A stretch of 64,000 nucleotides of DNA from Cornus controversa (Eukaryota; Streptophyta; Magnoliopsida; Cornales; Cornaceae): contig CM048850.1 of assembly GCA_026545225.1 (NCBI GenBank), positions 7,365,501-7,429,500 of the forward strand, in the 5' to 3' direction. Below are positions 47,480 to 58,782 of this stretch, in pieces; position 1 is the stretch's first letter; each line of letters begins with the position of its first letter. The position numbers were made by a program, and so were the translations under genes. The notes under the pieces were generated by a model. It ran no database searches, was not told the origin of the DNA, and saw only the letters and a program-made list of their open reading frames with translations.

Positions 47480-49163
47480 ATGCTAGGTAGACGGTCATTG
47501 TCACTTCCTTTGCTTCCGTGTAATATTGAACTTGAAAGAACACTTAGACAACATAGAGGAACCTCTAGGGACCCTATATTGCCTAGGACTGAAAACATGG
47601 ACCCAAATGAGAGACAACCTCCCGGACTACCTCCTTTCAATCATGAACAACCACCTCCGCCTCCACCTCCTCAAGGAGAGTTGCTTATGGACTTTTACCT
47701 TCCGACTACATTTGAAGTACCTTCATGTATTCAATTTTCGGATATAGCGGCAAATCAATTCGAAATAAAGTCCTCCACCATCAATCTTCTTAATAGCTTC
47801 CATGGTCTCCCTAATGAGGATCCATACCGGCACTTAGATTACTTCCTTTATGTGTGTTCCACTATTCGTGTACCACACTTTACGGAGGATGATCTAAAGC
47901 TGCGTATGTTCCCACTCTCCCTAAAAGATAAAGCTAGAAGTTGGTTCAATTCCTTATAACCTAACTCAATCCATTCTTGGGCGGAGATGCAAATAGAGTT
48001 CTTAAAAAAATACTTCCCAATGGGAAAGACGAGTGATATTCGGAGAGCCATCACCGGATTCACCCAAATTGACCAAGAACAATTTCATGAGACGTGGGAG
48101 AGGTTAAAAGATCTTCTTAAATCTTGTCCGCATCATGCTATCCCAAAATGGCAGCTAGTGCAAAGTTTTTATGATGGGGTGAGTGAGCAACATAGACAAA
48201 TGATAGACTCCGCGTGTGGAGGTGGATACCTTTTGAAAAGCCCCGATGAGGCATGGAAACTTTTTCAAACCTTAAGCAATAATTCAGCTCAACGCTCCTC
48301 CACTAGGAAAGGGAAGGCCACCCAACGTTGTAGAGGAGTGCATGAAATTTCACGGGTAGATGAGGTTGTCATGCAAGTAGAAGCCTTATCCCGAAAAATG
48401 GATCTAATCATGAAAAATGGGCTGCCTACTCCAAGCCAGCCTGTTCAAAATCAGGAAGGATGTTCGTTTTGCTATAGTACTTCACATTTCGTGCGAGATT
48501 GTCCTATTGCCGGGCAATCTCCCGATTATGCTCAAGAGCAAGCGAATGCCTTGTACTCTAAACAAATGAATGATCCTTATTCAAACACGTACAATCCTGG
48601 TTACAAGAATCATCCGGCTTTTTCATGGAAAACCTCAAGAATCAAGTCCCTCTTTTCAAGGGAAGAATTCTTTCAATTCCCAATCTCAACAGCCTCATTA
48701 TAGGCCGAATCCTCAACCTTACCATCAAATATCCAATTACCAACAACCACCACCTCCTCTGAGAAGCCAAGGCTTTGAAGAAAGAGTGATAAGCAATCTT
48801 GAGGCTAATACCCGTTTATTACAAACTCACTCTCAATCAATCTCTAAGTTGAAAGCTAATGCTCAATCTATGGCTAGGTTAGAAGCTCAAATCGAGCAAC
48901 TAGCCAATGCCATAAATAGAAGGGAGGAAGGTAAATTACAGAGTCAACCGGTGGCGAATCCTAAGGGTGTTCATATGATTGAAGATCCATCATCTTCATC
49001 TTGTAATGCTCCTCCGGAGCAAGTTCAATCAATCACCACCTTAAGGAGTGGTAAAATCAGCAATTCCAAGGTAGGGGAGGAAAAGAGAAAGGAATCCCAA
49101 GAGCAACCCAAAAATCCAAAAGAATCCTAATTAAATCCAAAATTATTTCCGTTAAATCCAAAT
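47480..49163 (+). pseudogene. Gag of Athila-like element D
   Basis: The ATG at 47480 opens a frame related to the A/B/E gags (PLLPCNIELERTLRQHRG), with a proline run (PPPPPPPQGELL), the gag core (FEIKSSTINLLNSFHGLPNE, FLKKYFPMGKTSDIRRAITG) and a CCHC knuckle CSFCYSTSHFVRDC (about 48460). The C-terminal part includes SITTLRSGKISNSKVGEEK. Interruptions: TAA at 47957-47959, a frameshift between about 48570 and 48700, and TAA at 49128-49130. It forms the capsid-like particle in intact relatives. Confidence 0.85.
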
Positions 49164-49964
49164 GTGCATAACATCCCGTTAAATCCAAAAGGAAAGGCAA
49201 GTGAAGTTGTGTCGTCATCAATTCCAAATCTTGACACTTCTTTTAAATCTCCGATTCCTTTTCCTCAAAGATTGAAGGAACCTTCTCATTTCGGGAAGCA
49301 AGGAGAGAAAATCCAAGACATGATGGAGATTTTCAAACAAATAAAGATCAATCTCCCTCTCCTTGATGCTATCCGGCAAATTCCCTCCTATGCTAAATTC
49401 TTGAAGGACTTGTGCACTCAAAAGCGCAAATCTAGGACTAATGCTCCTAAGAAAGTCCTCTTAACTGAGCACATAAGCTCCATTTTCCAACACCAAGCCC
49501 CTCCTAAATTCAAAGATCCGGGTGCTTCAACCATTTCGTGCACCATCGAAAATCAATCTTTTGAAAAGGCACTTCTTGATCTAGGGGCTAGTGTCAATTT
49601 GCTTCCATTCTCAGTTTACCAACAACTAGGTTTGGGGGAACTTAAGCATACCACGGTTGTGTTGCAACTTGTCAACCGCTCGGTGAAGCAACCACGTGGC
49701 ATTATTGAGGATGTAATCATTCAAGTGGACAAATTCTACTTTTTGGTGGACTTCATAGTCCTTGACACGGAACCGGTCCAAAATCTAAATCGACATATTC
49801 CTATCATTCTAGGTCGTCCATTCTTGGCCACGGCAAACGCTTGCGTTAATTACCGTACCGGAGTGATGGACATCTCTTTCGGGAATATGAAAGTCCGCTT
49901 GAACATTTTCAATGCTTCCCACCACACATCCGAAGACAAAAGTGAATGCTTTGTGTCGATGTAG
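49164..49964 (+). pseudogene. Aspartic protease region of element D
   Basis: An open stretch of 266 codons in frame with the second part of gag. The protease core has the Athila-type active site LLDLGASVNLLPFSVY (about 49575) and the ILGRPFLATANACV flap-side motif (about 49808). Upstream residues match the gag-protease linker of E (LPLLDAIRQIPSYAKFLKDL). A frameshift near 49955 separates it from RT. Confidence 0.85.
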
Positions 49965-51506
49965 TGGAAGACCTTGTCCAAGAAGCACTTCCTTCTATTC
50001 TTTCTAAGGATCCTCTAGAGGCATGCCTAAATCATTTCAACTGTGACGATTTTGACATTGAGCAATCCATATGTGAAGTCAACTCAATGCTCGATGTCAC
50101 TACTGTCATGGATTTACCTAAGTGGAGAGCTCCGAGAGAACCCTTGCCCCCTTTGTCCAAAACTTCCCAAACTCCTTCTCTAATTTTCCCACCACAACTT
50201 GAGCTCAAGCCTCTACCGACGACGCTCAAGTATGTTTTCTTGGGCGCTAATGAGACCATTCTAGTCATTATTACTTCCAATCTTACCAATGATCAAGAGA
50301 CGAAACTCATAAAAGTGCTAAAAGAGCACAAGGAAGCAATAGGATGGAGTATGGCAGATCTTAAGGGAATAGACCCTTCTATTTGTATGCACCGCATACA
50401 CTTGGAAGAGGATGCAAAGACCTCAAGAGAGGCACAACGTCGATTGAATCCAAATATGAAGGACGTTGTAATGAAGGAGGTGGTGAAGTTACTAGATGCG
50501 GGAATCATTTACCCCATCTCAGATAGCAAGTGGGTTAGTCCCACTCAAGTGGTTCCAAAGAAGTCAGGTATTACGGTGCAACCAAATGATGAGGGTAAAT
50601 TAGTTCCCCAACGCACCACCACGCTGGAGAGTGTGCATAGATTATAGGAAATTAAATTCAGCCACTCGAAAAGATCACTTCCCCCTCCCATTTATTGATC
50701 AAATATTGGAGAGATTAGCCGGACAAAGTTTTTATTGCTTTTTAGATGGATATTTCGGCTATAATCAGGTTGCTATAGACCCGAGGGACCAAGAGAAAAC
50801 CACCTTTACATGTCCCTTTGGCACATTTGCTTATAGACGCATGCCCTTTGGGTTGTGCAATGCCTCGACGACTTTTCAACGGTGTATGATGTCTATCTTT
50901 TCGGACATGGTGAAAAAATTCTTGGAAGTGTTCATGGATGATTTTCTCGTTTTTGGGCCTTCATTCGAATCATGGCTCCAAAATCTATCCCGTGTTCTCA
51001 AACGATGTCGAGAGACCAACCTGATTCTTAGTTGGGAAAAGAGCCATTTTATGGTTCAAGAGGGTATTGTCCTAGGGCACATTGTGTCTAAGAGAGGAAT
51101 CGAGGTTGATAAAGCCAAGGTTGAACTCATTTCCAAACTTCCTCCACCATCAATAGTGAGAGAGATTCATTCTTTCCTTGGGCATGCGGGCTTTTATCAC
51201 CGTTTCATCAAAGACTTTAGCAAGATCTCTCGGCCTTTGTGTCACCTTCTTGAAAAAGAGTCTTGTTTTACCTTTGATGAAGCGTGCCTTAATGCTTTTA
51301 AAAAACTCCGCACCATGCTTACAACCGCTCTAATTCTAATCCCTCCAAATTGGGCTCTCCCATTCGAGATCACGTGTGATGCATCCGATTATGCCATGGG
51401 TGCGGTCTTAGGGCAACGAGTAGACAAATTGCCACATGTCATTTACTACGCAAGTAAAACACTTTCTGAGGCTCAAATCAATTATACCACAACGGAAAAG
51501 GAGTTG
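49946..51506 (+). pseudogene. Reverse transcriptase and RNase H start of element D
   Basis: Two open stretches with a frameshift near 50630, at the highly conserved VCIDYRKLNSATRKDHFPLP. RT motifs follow: LDGYFGYNQVAIDPRDQEKT, CPFGTFAYRRMPFGL, the catalytic FMDDFLVFG (about 50932) and LGHIVSKRGIEVDKAKVELI. RNase H begins at about 51360 with TCDASDYAMGAVLGQR and is cut at 51506 by element E; it resumes at 62094. This is the only RT in the Athila cluster. Confidence 0.9.
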
Positions 51507-52937
51507 TGATTCGTGTGTGAGTGTGACTCAAAAAGTATATTAATTAAAAATTTCCACACTTCGCAATAGAACAAATTCCTTGTAGAATAGGGCTATCGAA
51601 AGGGGTATCGTACCTCAGGGACTGTGGTCTGATTGAGTTGAATTGTTAGGATTAATTCTAATTAAATTTAAAAGAAATAAATTCTGATTTTTAATTCTAA
51701 ATTAACTAATGAAGCAACTGAACAAAAGCAAGAAAAACTAAGGAGTGTAGAGAATATAAGATAAATCTAGGGTAATTGATTTCACCACTAACTTCACAAT
51801 CAATGGTCAATTGAACTAAATATGGGGCATCATATCATGCATAAGTGGTGTCGGTGGCTACAAGCTCACCTCCATCCGTCAAGAAGATAACATATGATTA
51901 AGGCTAAGCCATGGACTATCTTCGATTGGCATGGGCCATCTGCCTAACTACTCTAATCTAGGGTGCAGTATGGTTCATCTTCTCTAGGCATAATCCATCA
52001 AAACTTTTAATGATATATTCAGTGAAAACCATTGTGTAATAATCACTCTCATGATCACAGAAAACAAAAGGGATGAGTTCAATAACAATAATCAAGTATC
52101 TAAGACAAGATAAGAAATCATTGAAACTGAATTTATAAGACTTTTATTGCTCAATTTTATAAGAAGTATCCTCTAAATTACACAATCTATGAATGAATAC
52201 AAAAATCCCCAATAATTAGAGCAATCAAACCAGTGATGTTTAGTTAGGGCTCCATCAAAACCCTGGTGGCTGAACTAGCCGCTCATGATACGCCTTATTC
52301 TCCAATGATTCTCTACTCCCAAAAGCTCTTCCAAGCTGCTGCCAAGCCTCCCAACACAGCCCCAATTTTTCACTTTAAATAGCCAAGAGAATACATCAAA
52401 GTCCTAATCCAATTAGGAATTAATTAGGGTTTCCCGCAGCACTAATCAGGTGGGTTTTTCCTGCTGACTTCGGCCCAACTTTTGACCCACTAGAAGTCCG
52501 ATTTACGGAATTTCTGTGAAATACAAAAGTGTGCAGAATCAAATTTTGTTCAACCTAGCATGAGAATTATGTCAATTTGAGGCTCAGAAATAATACTTCC
52601 GGTCCATTTTCCAAAATGGGATTAAGACTGTATTATGCGCAAATTTGGGCTTCAGGCCCGAAACCTTCTTAAGCAGCTGTAATTCTCTTGGACCTCTTTC
52701 TTGGGCTGATTTGAGTTAAATTATGGAGTTGAATGGACCCCTTTGATGTAGGCTTCATCTAACCTTCTTGGATGTAATCTTTAAAAGCCCAAAATCCTGG
52801 TTTTAACTGAAATAATCATTAAGGTCCTGAAAATATAGAAAACACTAAAACGAAGTAAAATCACAAAATAATCTATCACTAAGAGAATAAAATACATAAG
52901 TTAAGAGGCTATAATGCGTAACATTCAACGCCTATCA
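51507..52937 (-). repeat. 3' LTR of element E
   Basis: TGATTCGTGTGTGAG to TTCAACGCCTATCA on the plus strand, adjoining the polypurine tract at 52938. Confidence 0.92.
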
Positions 52938-52950
52938 CACCCCCAAACTT
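52938..52950 (-). other. Polypurine tract of element E
   Basis: Minus strand AAGTTTGGGGGTG directly before the LTR. Extra copies of this motif lie at 54224, 54365 and 55975. Confidence 0.85.
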
Positions 52951-54625
52951 ACATATTGCTAGTCCCTTAGCAATAGAATAAGACAAAACTAAAATAAAAG
53001 AAACTAACAAATACTAACTAAACTACCTAACTCCACTTTCATGGGAGAAACGATTGCATTTAGCATATGCAACAAGCCTTTAAATCCCTAGGTTCCCCCT
53101 AGTGGACGAGTATAGTCTCGTGAGGGTTTCCAGAAATGTTACCCACAAACGTTCAAAATTCTGTTTCAACATTAATTCAAGAAGAAGAATACAATACATA
53201 GTTACAAACTTGCATTCAAGAATAATTTCAAACTTTCAAATCCTATAATTCAAATCAATGGTTCCCATGCATAATTCACATCAACATATCTCAAAATAAT
53301 CAACTCTAGTTCCCTCATGTAAAGTGAACTAGCAGTCCTCTCATGTAGCATAACCAAGCTCTGAATCTATTAAGGCACATACCCCTTCAACTCACTAGCT
53401 CCCCTTATTGAAATCATACTTCCAAACATGAATACATGACTTTTTCATTTTTTTTCAATTCCTTTTCATTCTTTTTTTTTCATTGCTTTATTGGTTGTGC
53501 AATGTCTTGATCTATTAAGCTTTCTGAGAGATCCATGTAGCAAGCTTTCAGTCAGTGACTCCCAAACCAGATGGCTTTAGGGCACTAGGTTTTAAGATAC
53601 CCCAAAGAACCTAATTACTCGAATCAATCAGGCTACAAATCAAGACAACCAATGCTCATCTTTTCTCACCCTTTCACTTTTGACGCGAACACTTCGTGCT
53701 TCCTGAGGCATAGAGGCCCGGTTACTCATGAAAAGGATCAAATTGATTTGTTTATTCATCACGTTTTTTTTTTCTTTTTCACTTCTTTGCTTTCTTTTTT
53801 CATTGAAGTCAAGTAAAACACATTATCGGTACTCATTCTCAAGAGATACTAATTAATATCAAGCATATGTAACTCAATAACTCAAAACATAGGTTTGTAC
53901 CCCATAAGACTATGCCAGTGTGTTTGTGCATGTAAGGAAACTAAAATTAATAACCCCAAAACATGTTATTGCAAATCATGATTAAAACCACTTAATTTAA
54001 ACCATAGTTTTCAAAATTTTAAAACATACTCAAAAATTGCAAGTTAAGCACCTACATAAGGTATTAATCCTTTGAATAATGTCAAAACATTCTATCTAAA
54101 AATAAAACAATATAAAATAAAATAAACAAACTAAGAAAATAAAATAAAATAAAATCCTAATACAAAAAGAATTTCACACAAGTTTCCCCCATATGCAATA
54201 AAGCACAAAAATAGGCATCGCCTCACCCCCAAACTTAAACTGTACATTGTCCTTAATGTACACCCAATTAAAGCATAGAGAAGAGTAAGAACGATATTAC
54301 CAGAAATTCGGAGTAGTGGAAAGAAAATAGAGTACATCACTAGCATGAAGGCAATGCAAGCACACCCCCCCAAACTTGGATGTTAAAACCTGTCAAAACA
54401 AACCACTATACCCCGAAGATCAAGTGAAAAAGTATGGGTGAAAATAAATATGAAAGAGAAAATCCTAAAAAAAACATTTTTTTTTTCATTTTGTTTTTTT
54501 GTTTTTTGTTTTTTGTTTTTTTTTTTTTATAAAAAAAAAATCTAACTACAGAAGGAAAAATAAAATTAAAAAGAAAAATAAAAACTAAAAAATAAAATAA
54601 AATACAAAAAATGGTTACCTTCCTG
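52951..54625 (-). other. 3' non-coding region of element E
   Basis: No gene. It has two internal copies of the polypurine motif (54224-54236, 54365-54378) and long A/T runs (53440-53480, 54475-54620). It is homologous to 44380-45486 of element B. Confidence 0.7.
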
Positions 54626-55843
54626 TCAAGGATGTGGTGGTGACTGAGTATCCGGATCCAAGTTTGTTTGACGCATCAGTGCACGCATCATCCTCCTCAT
54701 CTCTAGTTGCTCTTGGTGAGTGTCACGAAAGTGATCCGCCATCTCAGTTCTCATTGCACCAAACTGTGTGGATACCTCTGTCTATAGGGTGCCAAACTGG
54801 GCCGTCAACCCAGCAATCTGCCCCTCTAAATACTGATAATCATGGCCACCAGCCTGTGCATGCACCTCCTCTTCCTCCATCTCCTCTGGATCTTCCACCG
54901 GTGGTGGTATATCTATATTCTCTCCTCCCTGGGCGAAACGAGATACCTCACCAGGCGCCACTATGACTCTCTGATGCATATGTGATCGGCTCAAATTCCA
55001 GTCATGCGTGCCATAATGAAGATCACGTGGAAAGGCAAGCTCGTCCTCATGGACTGCATACCCCTGTGCCACAAGCAACTGGTGAATAATAGTAGGGAAT
55101 GGAAACTCTCAGTCACTTGCACTGTCTGGTGCCTTGGCCACAACTTTGGAATAGAATTTCTCCATCTGGCCCCAGACAATCTGTGGGAATGACAGCCAAT
55201 GCCCAAAATGTATGGCATATAAGGCTCTGAGGAACTCTTGACGTCTTTCAGTTTTATGTCTAATTGGACATACATTCTTGAGTAGAACAGCGTCAAGGAA
55301 CCATAAATGATTTGGCATTGAAGACTTGGAAGCTGCATTCCTTTTCGGCTCGAAAAATTGGTTGGCACACAAACGTGCAACCACATTGCCCACTGACAAC
55401 TCATCGGGTAGAGGAGTATAGATATGAGATAAATCATCTGGGCACTCATGAGGACAACCCATGGCAATGGCAATGGATGACATGTCCACCCGAACTATTG
55501 TTCCATCTACGAAAGAAGTAAGCACATCCCGCTTATCAGGTGTCGGCATTAAGTTCTGATAAAATACCTTGACAAGCCTTGGGTAAATAGTAGATGAGAG
55601 TGGAACAAAAATGGATGCCGACCGACGACGACGGATGTCGGAAATCCCCCATCGTGTCTCGGGAAACATACCATAAAGTTCGACTATGTCAAACGTGGTT
55701 TTAAAGTTCAACGCCCTTGGATGCCATCTCTCTTGAATACCTTCTCGGTGAGATCGTGAAGAACCTGTGGCCGGATCATGCCTCGCTCGGCGAGGATTAC
55801 GTGAACTTGAAGCACCTTGGTGACTTGCTCTCTTTGGTGCCAT
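54626..55843 (-). pseudogene. Env-position ORF of Athila (putative plant transposon protein)
   Basis: A frame of 406 codons from the ATG at 55843, with no frameshift, broken by TGA at 55109-55111 and TAG at 54782-54784. The N-terminus is basic (MAPKRASHQGASSSRNPRRA). A central domain (about residues 40-240; FDIVELYGMFPETRWGISDI, GTIVRVDMSSIAIAMGCPHE) resembles the domain found between integrase and 3' LTR in Athila elements. The C-terminus is acidic, then Gln/Met-rich and probably coiled coil (TEMADHFRDTHQEQLEMRRM). I see no clear signal peptide or transmembrane helix, so calling it an envelope would not be justified; its function is unknown. Confidence 0.7.
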
Positions 55844-56733
55844 AGAAGTAGAAAAAGTATGGTTGAGGAATTAAATCGAACACTTGGTGTGTACAATTAA
55901 TTTGTAACCTTCAACCTCCTTTTTTCAGCAATTTTTCCAACCCAAATTGAACAAGTGAATGCACCAAATTGATCCCCCAAACTTGGTCTTCAAAAGCCCT
56001 CAAAAAGAATTGAACAATTTCTTCAAAGAAAATCTTCACTTACTTTGATGTTGAACTTGAAAAAGTGAGAACTTCCTTTGAGAACTAGTTATTTTTGATC
56101 CAATTTGATGTTGAAGTTGATGATGATCAATGTTAAATTCTTGTTTAATAATCACCAATTGAAGAAAATAATCTTTCGGATGATGTAGGACTTGAATTGG
56201 AGTTCAAAGAGGCTTAGGATGCATGGAGTAGCTTTAGAATTGGAGAAGGAGTCTGTATATAGAAGACAGTCTCGGCCAGCCCACAAAACACCTTGGGCGA
56301 TCGATCCCCCCAAGGATGGGCGATTGATCACCCACCTGCTGGTGGGGATCCTTGAGAAAAATACATGGGGCGATCGATCCCCCTTGGCTGGGGCGATCGA
56401 TCCCCCCCTGGATGCTTGTTGGACCCTCCATCGCCCAAGGTCGACCGAGACTTGATATTTTTGAGTCTCCATCGCCCAAGGTCGACCGAGAGCACTATTT
56501 TTCACCTGTCTTGAGTCCAAATACCTCGGTACACCTCTTGGCATCCTCCGGAAGCAACTTATACATCAAAAACTCAAAGAAAAACCATTAAAACGCAACT
56601 AAAATTGAAGAAAAACTTAAGAAAATTAAAACTAAAAATTAAAATCAAAGAAAACTAAAGGAAATAAAGTATAGAAATACATACAGAACCTACAATTTAT
56701 CATCCGTAGGAGACGATTGACTCTCCGAAGGGA
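55844..56733 (-). other. Intergenic region of E between integrase and env-position ORF
   Basis: Non-coding. It includes an extra polypurine motif (55975-55987) and the GATCGATC array (56290-56500). The stretch next to integrase (TCTCCTACGGATGATAAATTGTAGG) is shared with B at about 43507. Confidence 0.65.
56290..56500 (-). repeat. GATCGATC palindrome array, element E
   Basis: Three copies of GGGCGATCGATCCCCC-type sequence (about 56296, 56370, 56392), one GGGCGATTGATCACCC, and two copies of CATCGCCCAAGGTCGACCGAGA (about 56430, 56470). They match the array at 43750-43960. Confidence 0.8.
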
Positions 56734-58152
56734 TTAAGTCGGATAGACGGGATCCGTCAAGTCAATGGACTCTACGTCTCTTTTTGGCACACATCCTTCC
56801 ACACAATGCTTCAATCTTTGGCCATTAACTTTCATCAAAGTATTATCTCGAAAGCTTCGAATTTCCACAGCCCCATGAGGAAAAATCAAAATCACTTGGA
56901 ATGGTTCATCCCATCTTGAACGCAACTTTCCGGGAAACAACCGAAGTTTGGAATTGAAGAGCCACATTTTATCACCTGGAGAGAAGGACTTCTGTGAGAT
57001 ATGTCGATCATGAAATGCCTTCGTCCTCTCTTTGTAAATTTGTGAACTCTCATAAGCATCACGTCTTAACTCTTCTAATTCATTTAATTGCAACTTCCTC
57101 TCTTCCCCGGCTCTTTTTGCATCGAAATTAAATTTTTGGATTGCCCAGAGTGCCTTATGCTCAATCTCTACTGGAAGATGACATGCTTTCCCATACACCA
57201 AACGATATGGTGACATACCGATAGGAGTCTTATAAGCAGTCCAATACGCCCATAATGCCTTACTTAGTCGTAATGACCAATCTCTTCGATCCGGTCTCAC
57301 TGTCTTCTCAAGAACATGCTTAATTTCTCGGTTGGACAGCTCTACCTGCCCACTCGTCTGAGGATGATAAGGTGTTGCCACCTTATGTGTCACTGAATAT
57401 TTAGCAAGCAGACTTCTCAAGAATTTATTACAAAAGTGAGTACCACCATCATTGATCAAGGCTTGAGGAATTCCGAATCGACTCAGAATGTTCTCATGCA
57501 TGAATTTTATTACCACCTTGTGATCATTGGTTCGAGTTGCAATGGCCTCCACCCATTTGGACACATAATCGACACCAACCAGAATGTATTCATAGCCAAA
57601 AGAGGGTGGAAAGGGTCCCATAAAATCAATTCCCCAAACATCAAAAATTTCAACCACCAGAATGGCGCTCATTGGCATCATATCACGCCTCGACATTGAA
57701 CCCAATCTTTGACACCGATCATAAGTCTTACAGAAAACATATGCATCATGAAATAGAGAAGGCCAAAAGAATCCACATTGAAGTACCTTTGCTGCTGTCT
57801 TCCTTACACTGAAGTGGCCTCCACATGCCAATGAATGGCAGAACTTGAGAATACCTTGAAACTCATGGTCTGGGACACATCGCCGAATAATCTAATCTGG
57901 ACAATATTTAAACAACTCTAGATCCTCCCAAAAGTAATGATGAACTTTAGAGAAGAATCTATCACGTTCTCGCTTGGTCCAGTTTCTTGGCACTTTTCCC
58001 GTGGCTAAATAATTCATAATATCTGCATACCATGGTGTGGAGTTGTCGAATACTCCAATCAATTGCTCCCTCTGAAGTTTTTTGGAAAGTGTAGTGCATA
58101 CAGAAGTTACCACCCTGGTAGAAAATTGATCTTCAAACATCTTCTTCTCCTT
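56734..58152 (-). pseudogene. Integrase of element E
   Basis: In the same frame as gag and protease. The N-terminal part (58140-57895) matches the region before integrase in D (WYADIMNYLATGKVP). A TAG at 57892-57894 (glutamine in D) is followed by the zinc region ([10 protein letters not shown] and CKTYDRC; the penultimate Cys of the HHCC pattern is Tyr). The catalytic core has Asp in [12 protein letters not shown], Asp in [12 protein letters not shown] and Glu in [12 protein letters not shown], and the C-terminal domain ends at 56734 ([13 protein letters not shown]). From 57831 to the end, 365 codons are open. It directly follows protease, with no RT between them. Confidence 0.85.
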
Positions 58153-58782
58153 CTATTTTTCTTGCACCCTTATTTCATCTGTAGATTCAGCCACATCTTC
58201 AGAGTCCATGAAGAAAACATCAGTCTGATCTGGAGGATTCTCAACAGCATTGAAAATATTAAGCTTAACCTTCATGTTGCCAAATGAAATATCCATGATC
58301 CCTGACCTACAGTTTATGCAAGCATCAGCAGTAGCTAAGAAAGGTCGACCAAGGATCACTGGAATGTGTCTCTTCGGATTGTGAACTGGCTCAGTGTCAA
58401 GCACAATGAAATCAAGAGGAAAGTAGAACTTGTCCACTTTAATGAGCACATCTTCTATGATTCCTCGGGGCTGCTTTGTTGATCTGTCTGCAAATTGCAA
58501 TACCACTGAGGTAGGCTTCAATTCTCCCAAGCCCAACTGTAAGTAAACTGAATAGGGTAGCAAATTCACACTTGCACCCAAATCAAGAAGAGCTTTATCA
58601 ACATGATGCTCCCCAATGATACATGAGATAGTTGGAGCACCAGGATCTTTGTACTTGGGAGGAGTACACTGCTGGATTATTGAACTTACTTGTTGTGGCA
58701 GCATCACTTTCTTTGGCACATGGCTTTTAGAATGCCTTTTCTGAGTGCCCAAGTCCTTCAAAAATTTTGCATAAGGAGGAAT
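58153..58782 (-). pseudogene. Aspartic protease of element E
   Basis: Open from 58761 to a TAG at 58153-58155. It has the active site LLDLGASVNLLPYSVY (about 58570) and VILGRPFLATADACI (about 58330), closely matching D. A TAA at 58783-58785 separates it from gag (glutamine in D). The end (FFMDSEDVAESTDEIRVQEK) corresponds to the post-protease segment also seen in B (about 43130). Confidence 0.85.

Noticed and set aside
56152..56591. Open frames up to 130 codons on both strands
   Set aside because: Same palindrome array in element E; non-coding by comparison with B.
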